A stretch of 64,000 nucleotides of DNA from Oscillospiraceae bacterium (GTDB taxonomy: Bacteria > Bacillota > Clostridia > Oscillospirales > Ruminococcaceae). Below are positions 15,642 through 24,274 of the stretch, piece by piece. The notes beneath the pieces were generated by a model. It was not told the DNA's origin. It did not search any database and saw only the letters and a program-made list of their open reading frames with translations. The stretch is from contig JAEDDN010000005.1 of assembly GCA_016298065.1 (NCBI GenBank), positions 1 to 64,000 on the forward strand. Direction: 5' to 3'. Position 1 is the first letter of the stretch. Every line of letters begins with the position of its first letter. A program made the translations under genes and the position numbers.

Positions 15642-16166
15642 GTGAAAAAATTTCTGCTGCCTGTTTTTTTAACACTTGTCTTAATATTTACCTCCTGTTC
15701 ACCTTTCGGCGAGCAGGAGGCCTTTGACAAAAAGGTAAGTATCGACATTGACGGCGAGCCGTTAGCGTTATCGGTAGTATACGACGACATTTACTCGCTT
15801 GCTTTGGAATACGACAAAGACGCTTTTTTGGTCGGCGTAATGGTTACCTTTGAGGGAGAAAGCCAACTCTCCTCGCAAAAGGGTATAGCAAACTTTACCT
15901 TTGCGCACAAGGACGATGAAGCTACCACCGCTACGGTTATCTCTTACGATATGAGTGAGCAAAAGGTCACCGAAATTTCTTATAAAAGGCGAAAAAGGCT
16001 AAAGGTTTCTACCGAGCCTATGGACGAGAGCTTACTTGCGGCTTCGTTTGAGAGCATTTTTGCAAGCTTTTCCGAGGACCCGTCCTTTGAAAAAAAGCTA
16101 AACGGCGAGAATATAAAGCTCACCGTGGAGTTTAGCTCAGCGGGGCTTACCTACACACTTATTTAG
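15642..16166 (+). CDS. Putative lipoprotein of unknown function
   Basis: The 174-residue product starts at GTG (15642) after CCGGAGGA and has a lipoprotein signal peptide with lipobox FTSC (cysteine near residue 19). The mature part is beta-rich and acidic, without repeats or catalytic motifs I recognise. It is the last gene after the two trkA copies. A role near the potassium channel is only a guess from position. Confidence 0.7.
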   Translation: MKKFLLPVFLTLVLIFTSCSPFGEQEAFDKKVSIDIDGEPLALSVVYDDIYSLALEYDKDAFLVGVMVTFEGESQLSSQKGIANFTFAHKDDEATTATVISYDMSEQKVTEISYKRRKRLKVSTEPMDESLLAASFESIFASFSEDPSFEKKLNGENIKLTVEFSSAGLTYTLI

Positions 16167-16270
16167 CCTTAAATTTGAGCCTTAACTTATTTTTATCGGC
16201 ATACCGCTTAAAGTGCCCCGTACTTTAATGGTGAAAAATGCTGTTTTTACGGCAAAAAGTCAAAAAAACT

Positions 16271-16299
16271 TTGACAACACGGGTAATAATTGGTACAAT
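16271..16299 (+). promoter_or_regulatory. Sigma-A promoter of minD-mgsA
   Basis: TTGACA (16271-16276), 17-bp spacer, TACAAT (16294-16299), with an extended -10 TG at 16291-16292. Predicted transcription start is near 16306, some 35 nt before the minD ATG. Confidence 0.9.
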
Positions 16300-16340
16300 T
16301 ATTATATTAAGTATTTGTTGTAATATAAAGAGGCAAGCTG

Positions 16341-17072
16341 ATGACTAAGGTAATATCTGTCACCTCCGGAAAGGGCGGAGTAGGCAAATCAAGCGTTGCA
16401 ATCGGATTGGCTAATGCGTTTGCTTTTCGCAAAAAAAGAGTCTTAATAATGGAGCTTGATATTGGGCTTAGGTGTATAGATTTAATGCTCGGCGTCGAAA
16501 ATGAAGTTGTATATGATTTGGGCGACATCGTCTGCCAAAGATGTAACGTATATGACGCCATAATCAGAAAAAATGACATTAGCTATATCGCCGCACCGCC
16601 TAACATCTCGCCTGAATTTAGCTTTCAAAAGGTCGTTGAGCTTATAAATAAGCTTAAAGGCGAGTTTGACTATATTATAATTGATACTCCGGCAGGACTC
16701 GGTATCAGTATTTTATCAATACGAAACCTTGCCGATATTGCGCTTATCGTTACAACGCCCGACAGCGTTTGCATAAGAGACGCCGCAAAGGTCGCCTTAA
16801 TGGCAGAGGAATCGGGCTTTACAAACTATAAGCTCATAGTAAACAAAGTAAATAAACTAAACATTAAAAAAGCCGGCATATCCGACCTTGATGAAATTAT
16901 AGACAGCGTCGGGGCTCAGCTTATCGGCGTTATTCCCGATGACGCATCTTATCGAATCACCTTAAACAAAGGGCTTCCCTTGGATCGAAAGAGCTCTGTC
17001 GCAGATGTGTTTTGTGCTATAAGCAAGCGAATTGACTCGGAATATGCTCCGCTTATCATAGACAAATTATAG
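16341..17072 (+). CDS. minD: MinD-like septum-site ATPase lacking the C-terminal membrane helix
   Basis: The 243-residue product has the deviant Walker A SGKGGVGKSS (signature Lys11, Lys16), the MinD switch stretch MELDIGLRCIDLMLG and Walker B IIIDTPAGLG, which favours MinD over ParA or Mrp. MinD positions the MinC division inhibitor on the membrane. Its normal C-terminus ends in a short amphipathic helix after about residue 255; this protein stops at AISKRIDSEYAPLIIDKL, about 25 residues short, with no basic amphipathic tail. No minC or minE gene is adjacent. The pairing with mgsA matches the minCDE-mgsA order seen in some Clostridia, so this may be a reduced locus. AGAGG-type site before the ATG. 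Confidence 0.82.
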   Translation: MTKVISVTSGKGGVGKSSVAIGLANAFAFRKKRVLIMELDIGLRCIDLMLGVENEVVYDLGDIVCQRCNVYDAIIRKNDISYIAAPPNISPEFSFQKVVELINKLKGEFDYIIIDTPAGLGISILSIRNLADIALIVTTPDSVCIRDAAKVALMAEESGFTNYKLIVNKVNKLNIKKAGISDLDEIIDSVGAQLIGVIPDDASYRITLNKGLPLDRKSSVADVFCAISKRIDSEYAPLIIDKL

Positions 17073-17084
17073 GAGGTTTTTGTT

Positions 17085-17486
17085 ATGAACATTGCATTAA
17101 TTGCACACGATGCAAAAAAAGAATTGATGGTACAGTTCTGTATTGCATACTGCGGTATTTTAAGCCGTCATACATTATGCGCTACGGGAACAACGGGAAA
17201 ATTTGTTTCGGAAGCAACAGGCCTTGATATACAAAAATTTCTTAGCGGAGTTCAGGGCGGCGCTCAGCAGATTGCGGCAAGAGTAGCCTGCAACGAAATA
17301 GATTTGGTTTTGATGTTCAGAGATCCTTTAACCAAAAAGGAAAACGAAATAAATGAAGAAAGCTTACTGCGCCTTTGCGACGTGCACAACATTCCGATGG
17401 CTACAAACATAGCTACGGCGGAGGTTTTAATTCACGGCTTAGAGCGTGGCGACTTAGACTGGAGAAACATTGTAAACCCAAAATAA
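17085..17486 (+). CDS. mgsA: Methylglyoxal synthase
   Basis: The 133-residue product converts dihydroxyacetone phosphate to methylglyoxal and phosphate. Family landmarks are [13 protein letters not shown] at the start, ATGTTGKF (phosphate binding), [14 protein letters not shown] and LVLMFRDPL with the catalytic aspartate, and [11 protein letters not shown] with the catalytic histidine near residue 98. Length is typical. AGGAGG lies in front of the start, 12 bp after minD, so it shares the minD promoter. The hisS T-box leader begins directly downstream. Confidence 0.95.
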   Translation: MNIALIAHDAKKELMVQFCIAYCGILSRHTLCATGTTGKFVSEATGLDIQKFLSGVQGGAQQIAARVACNEIDLVLMFRDPLTKKENEINEESLLRLCDVHNIPMATNIATAEVLIHGLERGDLDWRNIVNPK

Positions 17487-17500
17487 ATCCCTTACCGTGA

Positions 17501-17714
17501 AAAAGGAAGAGTATCCTTTATACACGCTTACAGAGAAGGCTCGTTTGCTGAGAGAGCCACAGCGTTAATATATAGGAAAAGACACCTTTGGAGTAAGCGT
17601 ATCTTCTGCGTTAAAGAAGCACTTAAAGGATACCGTTTGCGGTATTGAATTAGGGTGGCACCACGAGAATTTACTTCTTCGTCCCTTTATCTTTTAGGGG
17701 ACGAAGATTTTTTT
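17501..17714 (+). promoter_or_regulatory. T-box riboswitch of the hisS-aspS operon
   Basis: Stem I begins GGAAGAGTA (17505-17513) and shows the AG bulge AGAGAA (about 17532-17537), the distal GCTG motif (17547-17550) and GGCTC/GAGCC pairing. The specifier loop gives GAA (17576-17578) then GAC (17581-17583) followed by ACCTTTGG. The T-box AGGGTGGCACCACG lies at 17652-17665, and a terminator (CTTCGTCCC / GGGACGAAG plus T7) at about 17676-17714. The same layout in the thrS leader of this window, ACC before ACCTTTGAG, supports GAC (Asp) as the specifier. The antiterminator bulge TGGC would pair with GCCA, fitting a G discriminator as in tRNA-Asp. A His codon (CAC) overlaps the specifier by one base. 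Confidence 0.93.
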
Positions 17715-17765
17715 ATGTATAAAAAGTTGATTTTAGCCTTTATCTTAGGCGGAACGGAGAGTTTT

Positions 17766-19118
17766 ATGGCAAACATAACCACAGCCCCCAGAGGCACACA
17801 GGACATTATCACCACCGAAAGCTATAAATGGCAGTTTATCGAGAAAATGGCGCTCGAAAACGCCGCACTTTTCGGCTTTAAGGAGATGAGAACGCCTACC
17901 TTTGAGCAGATGAGCTTATTTAAGCGCTCGGTAGGCGACGACACCGACGTTGTTCAAAAGGAAATGTACGAGGTAAGAGCCGAAAAGGGCAAGGACTTAT
18001 ACGGCTTAAAGCCCGAAGGCACAGCCGGAATCGTAAGAAGCGTAATCCAAAACAATCTTTTAAAGGGTGCGCTTCCGCTTAAAACCTGTTACGTTACCTC
18101 CTGCTTTAGACACGAGCGTCCGCAGGCCGGCAGATTAAGAGAGTTTCACCAGTTCGGCGTAGAGCTTTTCGGTCCCGGTTCACCGAGCGCAGACGTCGAG
18201 GTAATCTTAGTTGCAAAAAATCTTTTTGATATGTTAGGGCTTAAAAATATAAGCTTAAATATAAATTCAATCGGCTGTCCCGAGTGCAGAAAGGACTATC
18301 ACGCTGCATTAAAAGCCTATTTTGAGCAATATAAAGACAAGCTTTGTCCTACCTGCCTCGAGCGGCTTGACAAAAATCCCATGCGAATACTCGACTGCAA
18401 AAGCCCTGTTTGCTCCGAGATTGCAAAGGGTGCACCCGTAGTTACAGATTATCTTTGCGACGAATGCAAAGAACACTTTGACGGCGTTAAGGCAAGACTT
18501 AAAGCTTTAAACATAAGCTTTGAGGTAAATCCGAAAATCGTAAGAGGGCTTGACTACTATACAAAAACGGTATTTGAGTTTATCTCCACCGATTTGGGCG
18601 CACAGGCAACCGTTTGCGGCGGCGGCCGTTATGACGGCTTAGTTGAACAACTCGGCGGCGACCCGACAAAAGCACTCGGCTTTGCGGTAGGCTTAGAGCG
18701 ACTGCTTTTAATAATGGACGCTCAAGGTGTCACTATCCCGACGCCCGAAGTATGTGACCTTTATATCGCAAGTATCGGCGAAGACGCTTCGATAAAGGCG
18801 TGTGAGCTTACCAATATGCTCAGAGCAGAGGGCTTTTATATAGAGTGTGACCTTATGGACAGAGGCGTTAAGGCACAGATGAAATACGCCAACAAAATCG
18901 GCGCAAAATACAGTATGGTTATAGGCGACAGCGAGCTTGAAAGCAAAAAAGCAAGGCTAAAGGATATGACTTCGGGCGAAGAAATAGAAGTGGCGCTTGA
19001 CGAAAGCTTAACCAAAAAGCTTTATGATATAACTCTTTCCGGTCAAATAAATAAGCTCACCGATGAAGCCTCAGCGGACGGACTTTACGAGCTTTTTGCA
19101 AAAGGCTTTAATAAATAA
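17766..19118 (+). CDS. hisS: Histidyl-tRNA synthetase
   Basis: The 450-residue class II synthetase charges tRNA-His. It begins MANITTAPRGTQDII and shows motif 2 (RHERPQAGRLREFHQFGVE near residue 117), the HisA box RGLDYYTKTVFEF near residue 260, GGGRYDGLVEQLGG and the C-terminal anticodon-binding domain. A cysteine quartet (CPEC, CPTC, C-K-SPVC, CDEC; residues about 175-235) could bind zinc, an insertion seen in many Firmicutes HisRS. The open frame begins inside the T-box, but the ATG at 17766 follows the terminator and has GGAACGGAGA before it. aspS follows 17 bp later in the same T-box-controlled operon. Confidence 0.97.
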   Translation: MANITTAPRGTQDIITTESYKWQFIEKMALENAALFGFKEMRTPTFEQMSLFKRSVGDDTDVVQKEMYEVRAEKGKDLYGLKPEGTAGIVRSVIQNNLLKGALPLKTCYVTSCFRHERPQAGRLREFHQFGVELFGPGSPSADVEVILVAKNLFDMLGLKNISLNINSIGCPECRKDYHAALKAYFEQYKDKLCPTCLERLDKNPMRILDCKSPVCSEIAKGAPVVTDYLCDECKEHFDGVKARLKALNISFEVNPKIVRGLDYYTKTVFEFISTDLGAQATVCGGGRYDGLVEQLGGDPTKALGFAVGLERLLLIMDAQGVTIPTPEVCDLYIASIGEDASIKACELTNMLRAEGFYIECDLMDRGVKAQMKYANKIGAKYSMVIGDSELESKKARLKDMTSGEEIEVALDESLTKKLYDITLSGQINKLTDEASADGLYELFAKGFNK

Positions 19119-19135
19119 TAAGGGTGGTAAAATAA

Positions 19136-20920
19136 ATGGCAGAATCAATGAAAGGCTTTAAAAGAAGCCATTATTGCAACGATTTTAATATAAACGACGT
19201 AGGAAAAGAGGTCTGCGTTGCAGGCTGGGTACAAAAGCAAAGAGATAAGGGCACGCTCATATTTGTGGATTTGCGTGACAGAACAGGTATTGTTCAGCTT
19301 ACTTTTGACGAAAAGACAGAAAGTGCGGTTTTTGAAAAGGCAAAGTCATTAAAAAGCGAATACGTTATCGCCGCAAAAGGCAACGTAATTAAAAGAGAAG
19401 CGGTAAATTCAGAAATAAAAACAGGCGAAATCGAGATTTTTGTAACCGAGCTTAGAATTTTATCCGCCGCTCAAACCCCGCCGTTTCAAATATCCGACAA
19501 AGCAAAGGTAAACGATGATATCCGCTTAAAATACCGTTATCTTGACCTTAGAAGAAGTATGCTTCAAAAAAATCTGAAGATGCGCCACGATATTGCCAGA
19601 GTAGCCAGGGAATATTTCTACGAAAACGGCTTTTTGGAAATAGAAACCCCTATGATGATAAAGTCAACTCCGGAGGGCGCAAGAGACTACCTTGTTCCGT
19701 CAAGAGTACAAAACGGCAAGTTTTATGCGCTTCCGCAGTCACCGCAGATTTATAAACAACTGCTTATGATTTCGGGCTACGACAGATATATTCAGCTTGC
19801 ACGCTGTTTCAGAGATGAGGATTTGCGTGCCGACCGTCAGCCTGAATTTACTCAGATAGATTTAGAGATGTCCTTTGTTGACGTTGAGGATATCCTTAAG
19901 ATAAACGAGGGCTTTATAAAAAGGCTCTTTAAGGAAATATTAGACGTTGATATTCCTCTTCCGCTTCCTCGCCTTACTTATGAGGACGCTATGAACCGTT
20001 ACGGCTCGGATAAGCCCGATACCCGTTTCGGTATGGAGATAACCGACATTTCCGACTTGGTAAAGGACTCTGACTTTTCGGTATTCTCGGACGCTGTTAC
20101 CGGCGGCGGAAGCGTCAGAGCGATTGTAGCTAAAAACTCAGCCGAAACACTCACAAGAAAAAGCATAGACAAGCTTACCGAATACGTTAAGGGTATCGGC
20201 GCCAAAGGTCTTGCATATATTCGCTGGGTGGAGGACGAGCCTGCATATTCCTTTAAAAAGTTTATAGATATCCCTAATCTCACCCCGATTTTAGAGAAAA
20301 TTGACTGCCAAAAGGGTGACGTTGCGTTTATCGTAGCGGATAAAAACAAGGTTGTGCTTCCGACCTTAGGCGCATTAAGACTTACTGTTGCAAAACAGCT
20401 TGACATTATACCCGAGGGCTACAACTTCTTGTGGATTACCGAATTTCCTTTCTTTGAATGGGACGAGGAGCTTGAAACCTTTGTGGCTATGCACCACCCG
20501 TTTACAATGCCTCTTGACGAAGATATAAAATATCTCGACACCGACAAGGGCAGGGTTAAGGCTAAGGCTTACGACCTTGTGTTAAACGGCACCGAGCTTT
20601 CAAGCGGTTCTATCAGAATAACCGACTTTGAGCTTCAGCAAAAAATGTTCGAGGCTTTGGGCTTAACCGACGAAGAAATTGAAGCCAAATTCGGCTTCCT
20701 TGTAGACGCATATAAATACGGCGCACCGCCTCACGGTGGCGCAGGTATCGGACTTGACAGGCTTAGTATGATTATGTGCGGCGCCGACAGTTTGCGTGAT
20801 GTTATCGCATTTCCTAAGCTTCAAAACGCTTCCGAGGCTATGAGCGAATGCCCTGCCGAAGTTTCCGCCGAACAGTTAGATGAGCTCGGCATTATACTAA
20901 AAACACCTGAAGAAGAATAA
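19136..20920 (+). CDS. aspS: Aspartyl-tRNA synthetase
   Basis: The 594-residue class II enzyme has an N-terminal OB-fold anticodon domain (GWVQKQRDKGTLIFVDLRDRTG), the catalytic core with motif 1 FLEIETPMMIKSTPEGARDYLVPSR and motif 2 RCFRDEDLRADRQPEFTQID, the bacterial GAD insertion (about residues 290-410), and motif 3 GAPPHGGAGIGLDRL. Whether it charges tRNA-Asp only or also tRNA-Asn depends on whether asnS/gatCAB exist elsewhere; neither is in the window. The gene is second in the hisS operon. No clear terminator follows. Confidence 0.97.
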   Translation: MAESMKGFKRSHYCNDFNINDVGKEVCVAGWVQKQRDKGTLIFVDLRDRTGIVQLTFDEKTESAVFEKAKSLKSEYVIAAKGNVIKREAVNSEIKTGEIEIFVTELRILSAAQTPPFQISDKAKVNDDIRLKYRYLDLRRSMLQKNLKMRHDIARVAREYFYENGFLEIETPMMIKSTPEGARDYLVPSRVQNGKFYALPQSPQIYKQLLMISGYDRYIQLARCFRDEDLRADRQPEFTQIDLEMSFVDVEDILKINEGFIKRLFKEILDVDIPLPLPRLTYEDAMNRYGSDKPDTRFGMEITDISDLVKDSDFSVFSDAVTGGGSVRAIVAKNSAETLTRKSIDKLTEYVKGIGAKGLAYIRWVEDEPAYSFKKFIDIPNLTPILEKIDCQKGDVAFIVADKNKVVLPTLGALRLTVAKQLDIIPEGYNFLWITEFPFFEWDEELETFVAMHHPFTMPLDEDIKYLDTDKGRVKAKAYDLVLNGTELSSGSIRITDFELQQKMFEALGLTDEEIEAKFGFLVDAYKYGAPPHGGAGIGLDRLSMIMCGADSLRDVIAFPKLQNASEAMSECPAEVSAEQLDELGIILKTPEEE

Positions 20921-21080
20921 TAAAATTACACAAAACTTTCACACAATCACCCTTAAAACGACTGGTAAACAAAGTAAGTATGTGATATATTTATATTTGT
21001 ACGTTTTAACATTAAATGCTTTTTAGTTTAAATACACTTAATAAAACGCCGACTTTTCGGCACATTTCAGGAGGGTAAAG

Positions 21081-22064
21081 ATGATACAGATAAAAAATCT
21101 TACCAAAAAATACGGCTCAACCGTAGCGGTTGACGATATTTCCTTTTCTGTAAAGGAAGGCGAAATACTGGGCTTTTTAGGCCCTAACGGCGCAGGTAAG
21201 TCAACTACAATGAATATCATTACGGGATATTTGTCCTCAAACGAGGGCGAGGTTATAGTTGACGGCTTTAACATCTTGGATAATCCGACCGAAGCAAAAA
21301 AGAGAATAGGCTATCTGCCTGAACACCCGCCGCTTTATCTTGATATGACAGTAGGCGAATATTTAAGCTTTATGTATGATTTAAAAAAGGTAAAGCTTGA
21401 CGTGTCAAAGAAAAATCATATCGACAATATCTGCGGTCTTGTTAAAATTTCTCATGTAACCGACAGGGTTATAAGCCACCTTTCAAAAGGTTACCGCCAA
21501 CGTGTAGGCATAGCGCAGGCTATGCTCGGCAATCCGCCTGTACTTATTTTGGACGAGCCGACAGTCGGTCTTGACCCTAAGCAGATAATAGAAATAAGAA
21601 GCCTTATCAAAAGCCTAAGCACAAAACACACCATTGTACTCTCGTCACATATACTCTCCGAAATTCAGGCGGTATGCGACAGAGTGGTTGTAATAAACGC
21701 AGGTAAAATCGTCGCCGACGATACCGAAAGCCACCTTTCCAACACCTTAAGTAAGGACTCACGCATAGTAATAAGAATAGAAGGTCCCGAGCAAGAGGTT
21801 TACAATACAATGGCAGGTATTCCGGACGTAAAGGAAATTAAAACTATGGGGTTGCGTGAGGACGGTATATACGAATATATCGTTGAGGCTAAGCCCGGCA
21901 AGGACGTAAGGCGTGAAATATTTAAGCGTATGAGCACGAGAAGCTGGGCTATAATGTCCTTAAAGAGCAGCGAAATGACCTTGGAGGATATCTTCCTTGC
22001 TCTTACCGACGGCACCTTTATTGCGAATGAAAACAACGATACTAAAGACGGAGGCGATAAGTAA
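21081..22064 (+). CDS. ABC transporter ATP-binding protein (Gld/ABC-2 export type)
   Basis: The 327-residue ATPase has Walker A GPNGAGKS (near residue 37), the Q-loop region YLPEHPPLY, the ABC signature variant LSKGYRQRVGIAQAMLG, Walker B VLILDEPTVGLDP and the H-loop SSHILSE, followed by a C-terminal regulatory extension of about 100 residues. It belongs to the GldA/CcmA-like group driving ABC-2 permeases. AGGAGGG precedes the start. It overlaps the permease gene by one base (TAATG), and the next two genes match the auxiliary proteins normally encoded with this group, making a four-gene export system of unknown cargo. Confidence 0.93.
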   Translation: MIQIKNLTKKYGSTVAVDDISFSVKEGEILGFLGPNGAGKSTTMNIITGYLSSNEGEVIVDGFNILDNPTEAKKRIGYLPEHPPLYLDMTVGEYLSFMYDLKKVKLDVSKKNHIDNICGLVKISHVTDRVISHLSKGYRQRVGIAQAMLGNPPVLILDEPTVGLDPKQIIEIRSLIKSLSTKHTIVLSSHILSEIQAVCDRVVVINAGKIVADDTESHLSNTLSKDSRIVIRIEGPEQEVYNTMAGIPDVKEIKTMGLREDGIYEYIVEAKPGKDVRREIFKRMSTRSWAIMSLKSSEMTLEDIFLALTDGTFIANENNDTKDGGDK

Positions 22065-22765
22065 TGTCAGCGATTTTCAGACGAGAGTTCTCGGCTTATT
22101 TTAAATCCCCCTTGGGATATGTATTTTTAACGCTTATGTTTGTCTATACGGGCTTTTTCTTTTATTACGTTTTTGGCTACGGATACAACAAAATCGACTA
22201 TGTTTTCAGCTCCATTTTCCTTATTTTCTTAATGTGTATTCCGCTGCTTACAATGCGCCTTATGAGCGAGGAGCGACACAATAAAACCGACCAGGCTCTT
22301 TTAACTGCGCCGGTAAGCTTAAACGGCATTATCTGGGGCAAGTTTTTAGCGGCTTTATCGCTTTTGGGCATTTCGCTTATTATGACAGTTGTTTATTTCT
22401 TTATCTTCTCCGTGATGTCAACGCCTCAATGGAGCATATTTATAGGTAACATTTTGGGCGTATTTTTGCTCGGCGGTGCACTTATCTCAATAGGACTTTT
22501 AATCTCAACCCTTACCGAACAGCAGATAATCTCCGCTATAGTTACCTTTGCGGTTATGGTTTTGATATACTTTTGGAACAGCGCCGTAAGCCTTATCCCG
22601 ATAGATTTTATTAAAAATATCTTATCGACGCTTTCTTTCACCTCACGTTATGACGACTTTACCTCAGGCGTACTCGATTTTTCAAACGTATTATTCTTTT
22701 TAAGCGCAATTTTTGTGTTTAACTTCTTATCGGTAAGAGCGCTTGAAAAAAGACGCTGGAGCTAA
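22064..22765 (+). CDS. ABC-2 type permease (GldF-like)
   Basis: The 233-residue protein has six hydrophobic segments and the start MSAIFRREFSAYFKSPLGYVF, characteristic of ABC-2 permeases of the GldF/NosY kind; RLMSEERHNKTDQALLTAPVSLN forms the conserved coupling helix region after helix 2. It is the membrane partner of the preceding ATPase. Its start codon overlaps that gene's stop. The downstream GldG-like gene follows after 15 bp. Confidence 0.9.
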   Translation: MSAIFRREFSAYFKSPLGYVFLTLMFVYTGFFFYYVFGYGYNKIDYVFSSIFLIFLMCIPLLTMRLMSEERHNKTDQALLTAPVSLNGIIWGKFLAALSLLGISLIMTVVYFFIFSVMSTPQWSIFIGNILGVFLLGGALISIGLLISTLTEQQIISAIVTFAVMVLIYFWNSAVSLIPIDFIKNILSTLSFTSRYDDFTSGVLDFSNVLFFLSAIFVFNFLSVRALEKRRWS

Positions 22766-22780
22766 GGAGGGTGAGCGAAT

Positions 22781-24271
22781 ATGAAAAACATTTTTAATAA
22801 CAAAAAATTTAAATACGGCTCTGCCGCTACAATAATTACCGTTTTGGTAGTAGCCGTTGTAGTAATAATAAACATCATAGCTTCATCTATATTAAACCGC
22901 CTGCCCACAAAGGTTGACCTTACCGCAAACAAGCTTTTTGCGCTAAGTGATAAGTCTATCGACTTTGTAAAGGATATAAATACCGACGTTACCATTACAG
23001 TTTGTATGGACGAGGAAGACTTTGAAAACGCAGACACCTACGGCTATTATTATCAGGCAAATCAGGTAATTAAAAAATATGCCGAATACTCAAATCACAT
23101 AAAAGTACAATATGTTGACCTTATGGCAGACCCTACCTTTGCCAACAATTACACAAGCTACGACCTTTCCGACGGCGATATAATCGTTGAGTCTGACAAG
23201 CGCTTAAAGGTAATAGACCCTAACGAGCTTGTTGAAACCCAATCTGACTCTAACTATCAGCAAAAATATCTTGCGGCTTCCGAAAAGGTTATGACCTCGG
23301 CTTTAATGTATGTAACCGAGGATAAACTAATAAAAGCCGCCACACTTACAGGTCATTCCGAAACCGACCTTACGTCAAGCGAAAATGTAGACTTAGCTTC
23401 AATGCTTTCTGCCAATAACTACGAGCTTACTACATTAAATATCACCACTCAAGACTTTAGCGAGGATATTGATTTGGCGCTTTTGGTAAGCCCGTCAGTA
23501 GACTTTACCGAACAAGAACTCCAAAAGTTAGATGCATTTTTAAATAATGACGGCAATTACGGCAAAACCTTGCTTTATATTTCCTCCACCACCGAAGCTC
23601 AGCTGCCGAACTTAAACGCATTTTTGGCTGAGTGGGGAATAGAGGTTCAAAACAGTATCGTCTTTGAAACAAACAGCAAAAACGTTTATTCCTACGGCAA
23701 CAACGCATATCCTTACATTATGGGACTTGACTTTGCAGATGAAGCTTATACCGAAAATCTCGCAAACGCTTCTTTGCCGGTTATCGGCGCAACACTCCGC
23801 CCGATAAACGCTTTGTTTGAAGAAAAAGACGGCCTTAAAACCACCGCACTGCTTAAAACTCCCGAAACGGCTTATGAATACCCGTTTGAAATGATAGATA
23901 ACGGCGAAAACTTAGACGCCGGCAGTGTTAAAACCAATACCTTTACGGTAGCGCTTTTATCTCAAAAGACAAAATTTGAGGGCACTACACCGCTTACCTC
24001 AAATATTATTGCCTTCGGCGGCGAAGGACTTTTCTGGCCGACGTGGACAAAGAGCGCACAGTATAACAATAACCCTTACCTTGTAGGCGTAATAAACGAC
24101 CTTTGCGGCAAAAGCGAAGCAATCGACATTGTATCGGTAGAATATTCAAACGAAACCTTTACCGTTACCGAGTCGCAGACAAAGGCAGTATTCTATATCT
24201 TTGTAGTCATAATACCTTTGGTAACGCTTGGGCTCGGCATCTTCGTGTTTATGCGCAGGAGGCACAAGTAA
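22781..24271 (+). CDS. GldG-family ABC auxiliary protein
   Basis: The 496-residue product has an N-terminal transmembrane helix (about residues 15-38), a large extracytoplasmic domain opening with LPTKVDLTANKLFALSDKSIDFVKDI (typical of the GldG/ABC_transp_aux family) and a C-terminal transmembrane helix (about 468-490) ending RRRHK. Such proteins accompany ABC-2 exporters in gliding and other systems. No catalytic motif is seen. GGAGGGTGAGCG precedes the ATG. It sits third in a tightly spaced operon. Confidence 0.85.
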   Translation: MKNIFNNKKFKYGSAATIITVLVVAVVVIINIIASSILNRLPTKVDLTANKLFALSDKSIDFVKDINTDVTITVCMDEEDFENADTYGYYYQANQVIKKYAEYSNHIKVQYVDLMADPTFANNYTSYDLSDGDIIVESDKRLKVIDPNELVETQSDSNYQQKYLAASEKVMTSALMYVTEDKLIKAATLTGHSETDLTSSENVDLASMLSANNYELTTLNITTQDFSEDIDLALLVSPSVDFTEQELQKLDAFLNNDGNYGKTLLYISSTTEAQLPNLNAFLAEWGIEVQNSIVFETNSKNVYSYGNNAYPYIMGLDFADEAYTENLANASLPVIGATLRPINALFEEKDGLKTTALLKTPETAYEYPFEMIDNGENLDAGSVKTNTFTVALLSQKTKFEGTTPLTSNIIAFGGEGLFWPTWTKSAQYNNNPYLVGVINDLCGKSEAIDIVSVEYSNETFTVTESQTKAVFYIFVVIIPLVTLGLGIFVFMRRRHK

Positions 24272-24274
24272 TAT

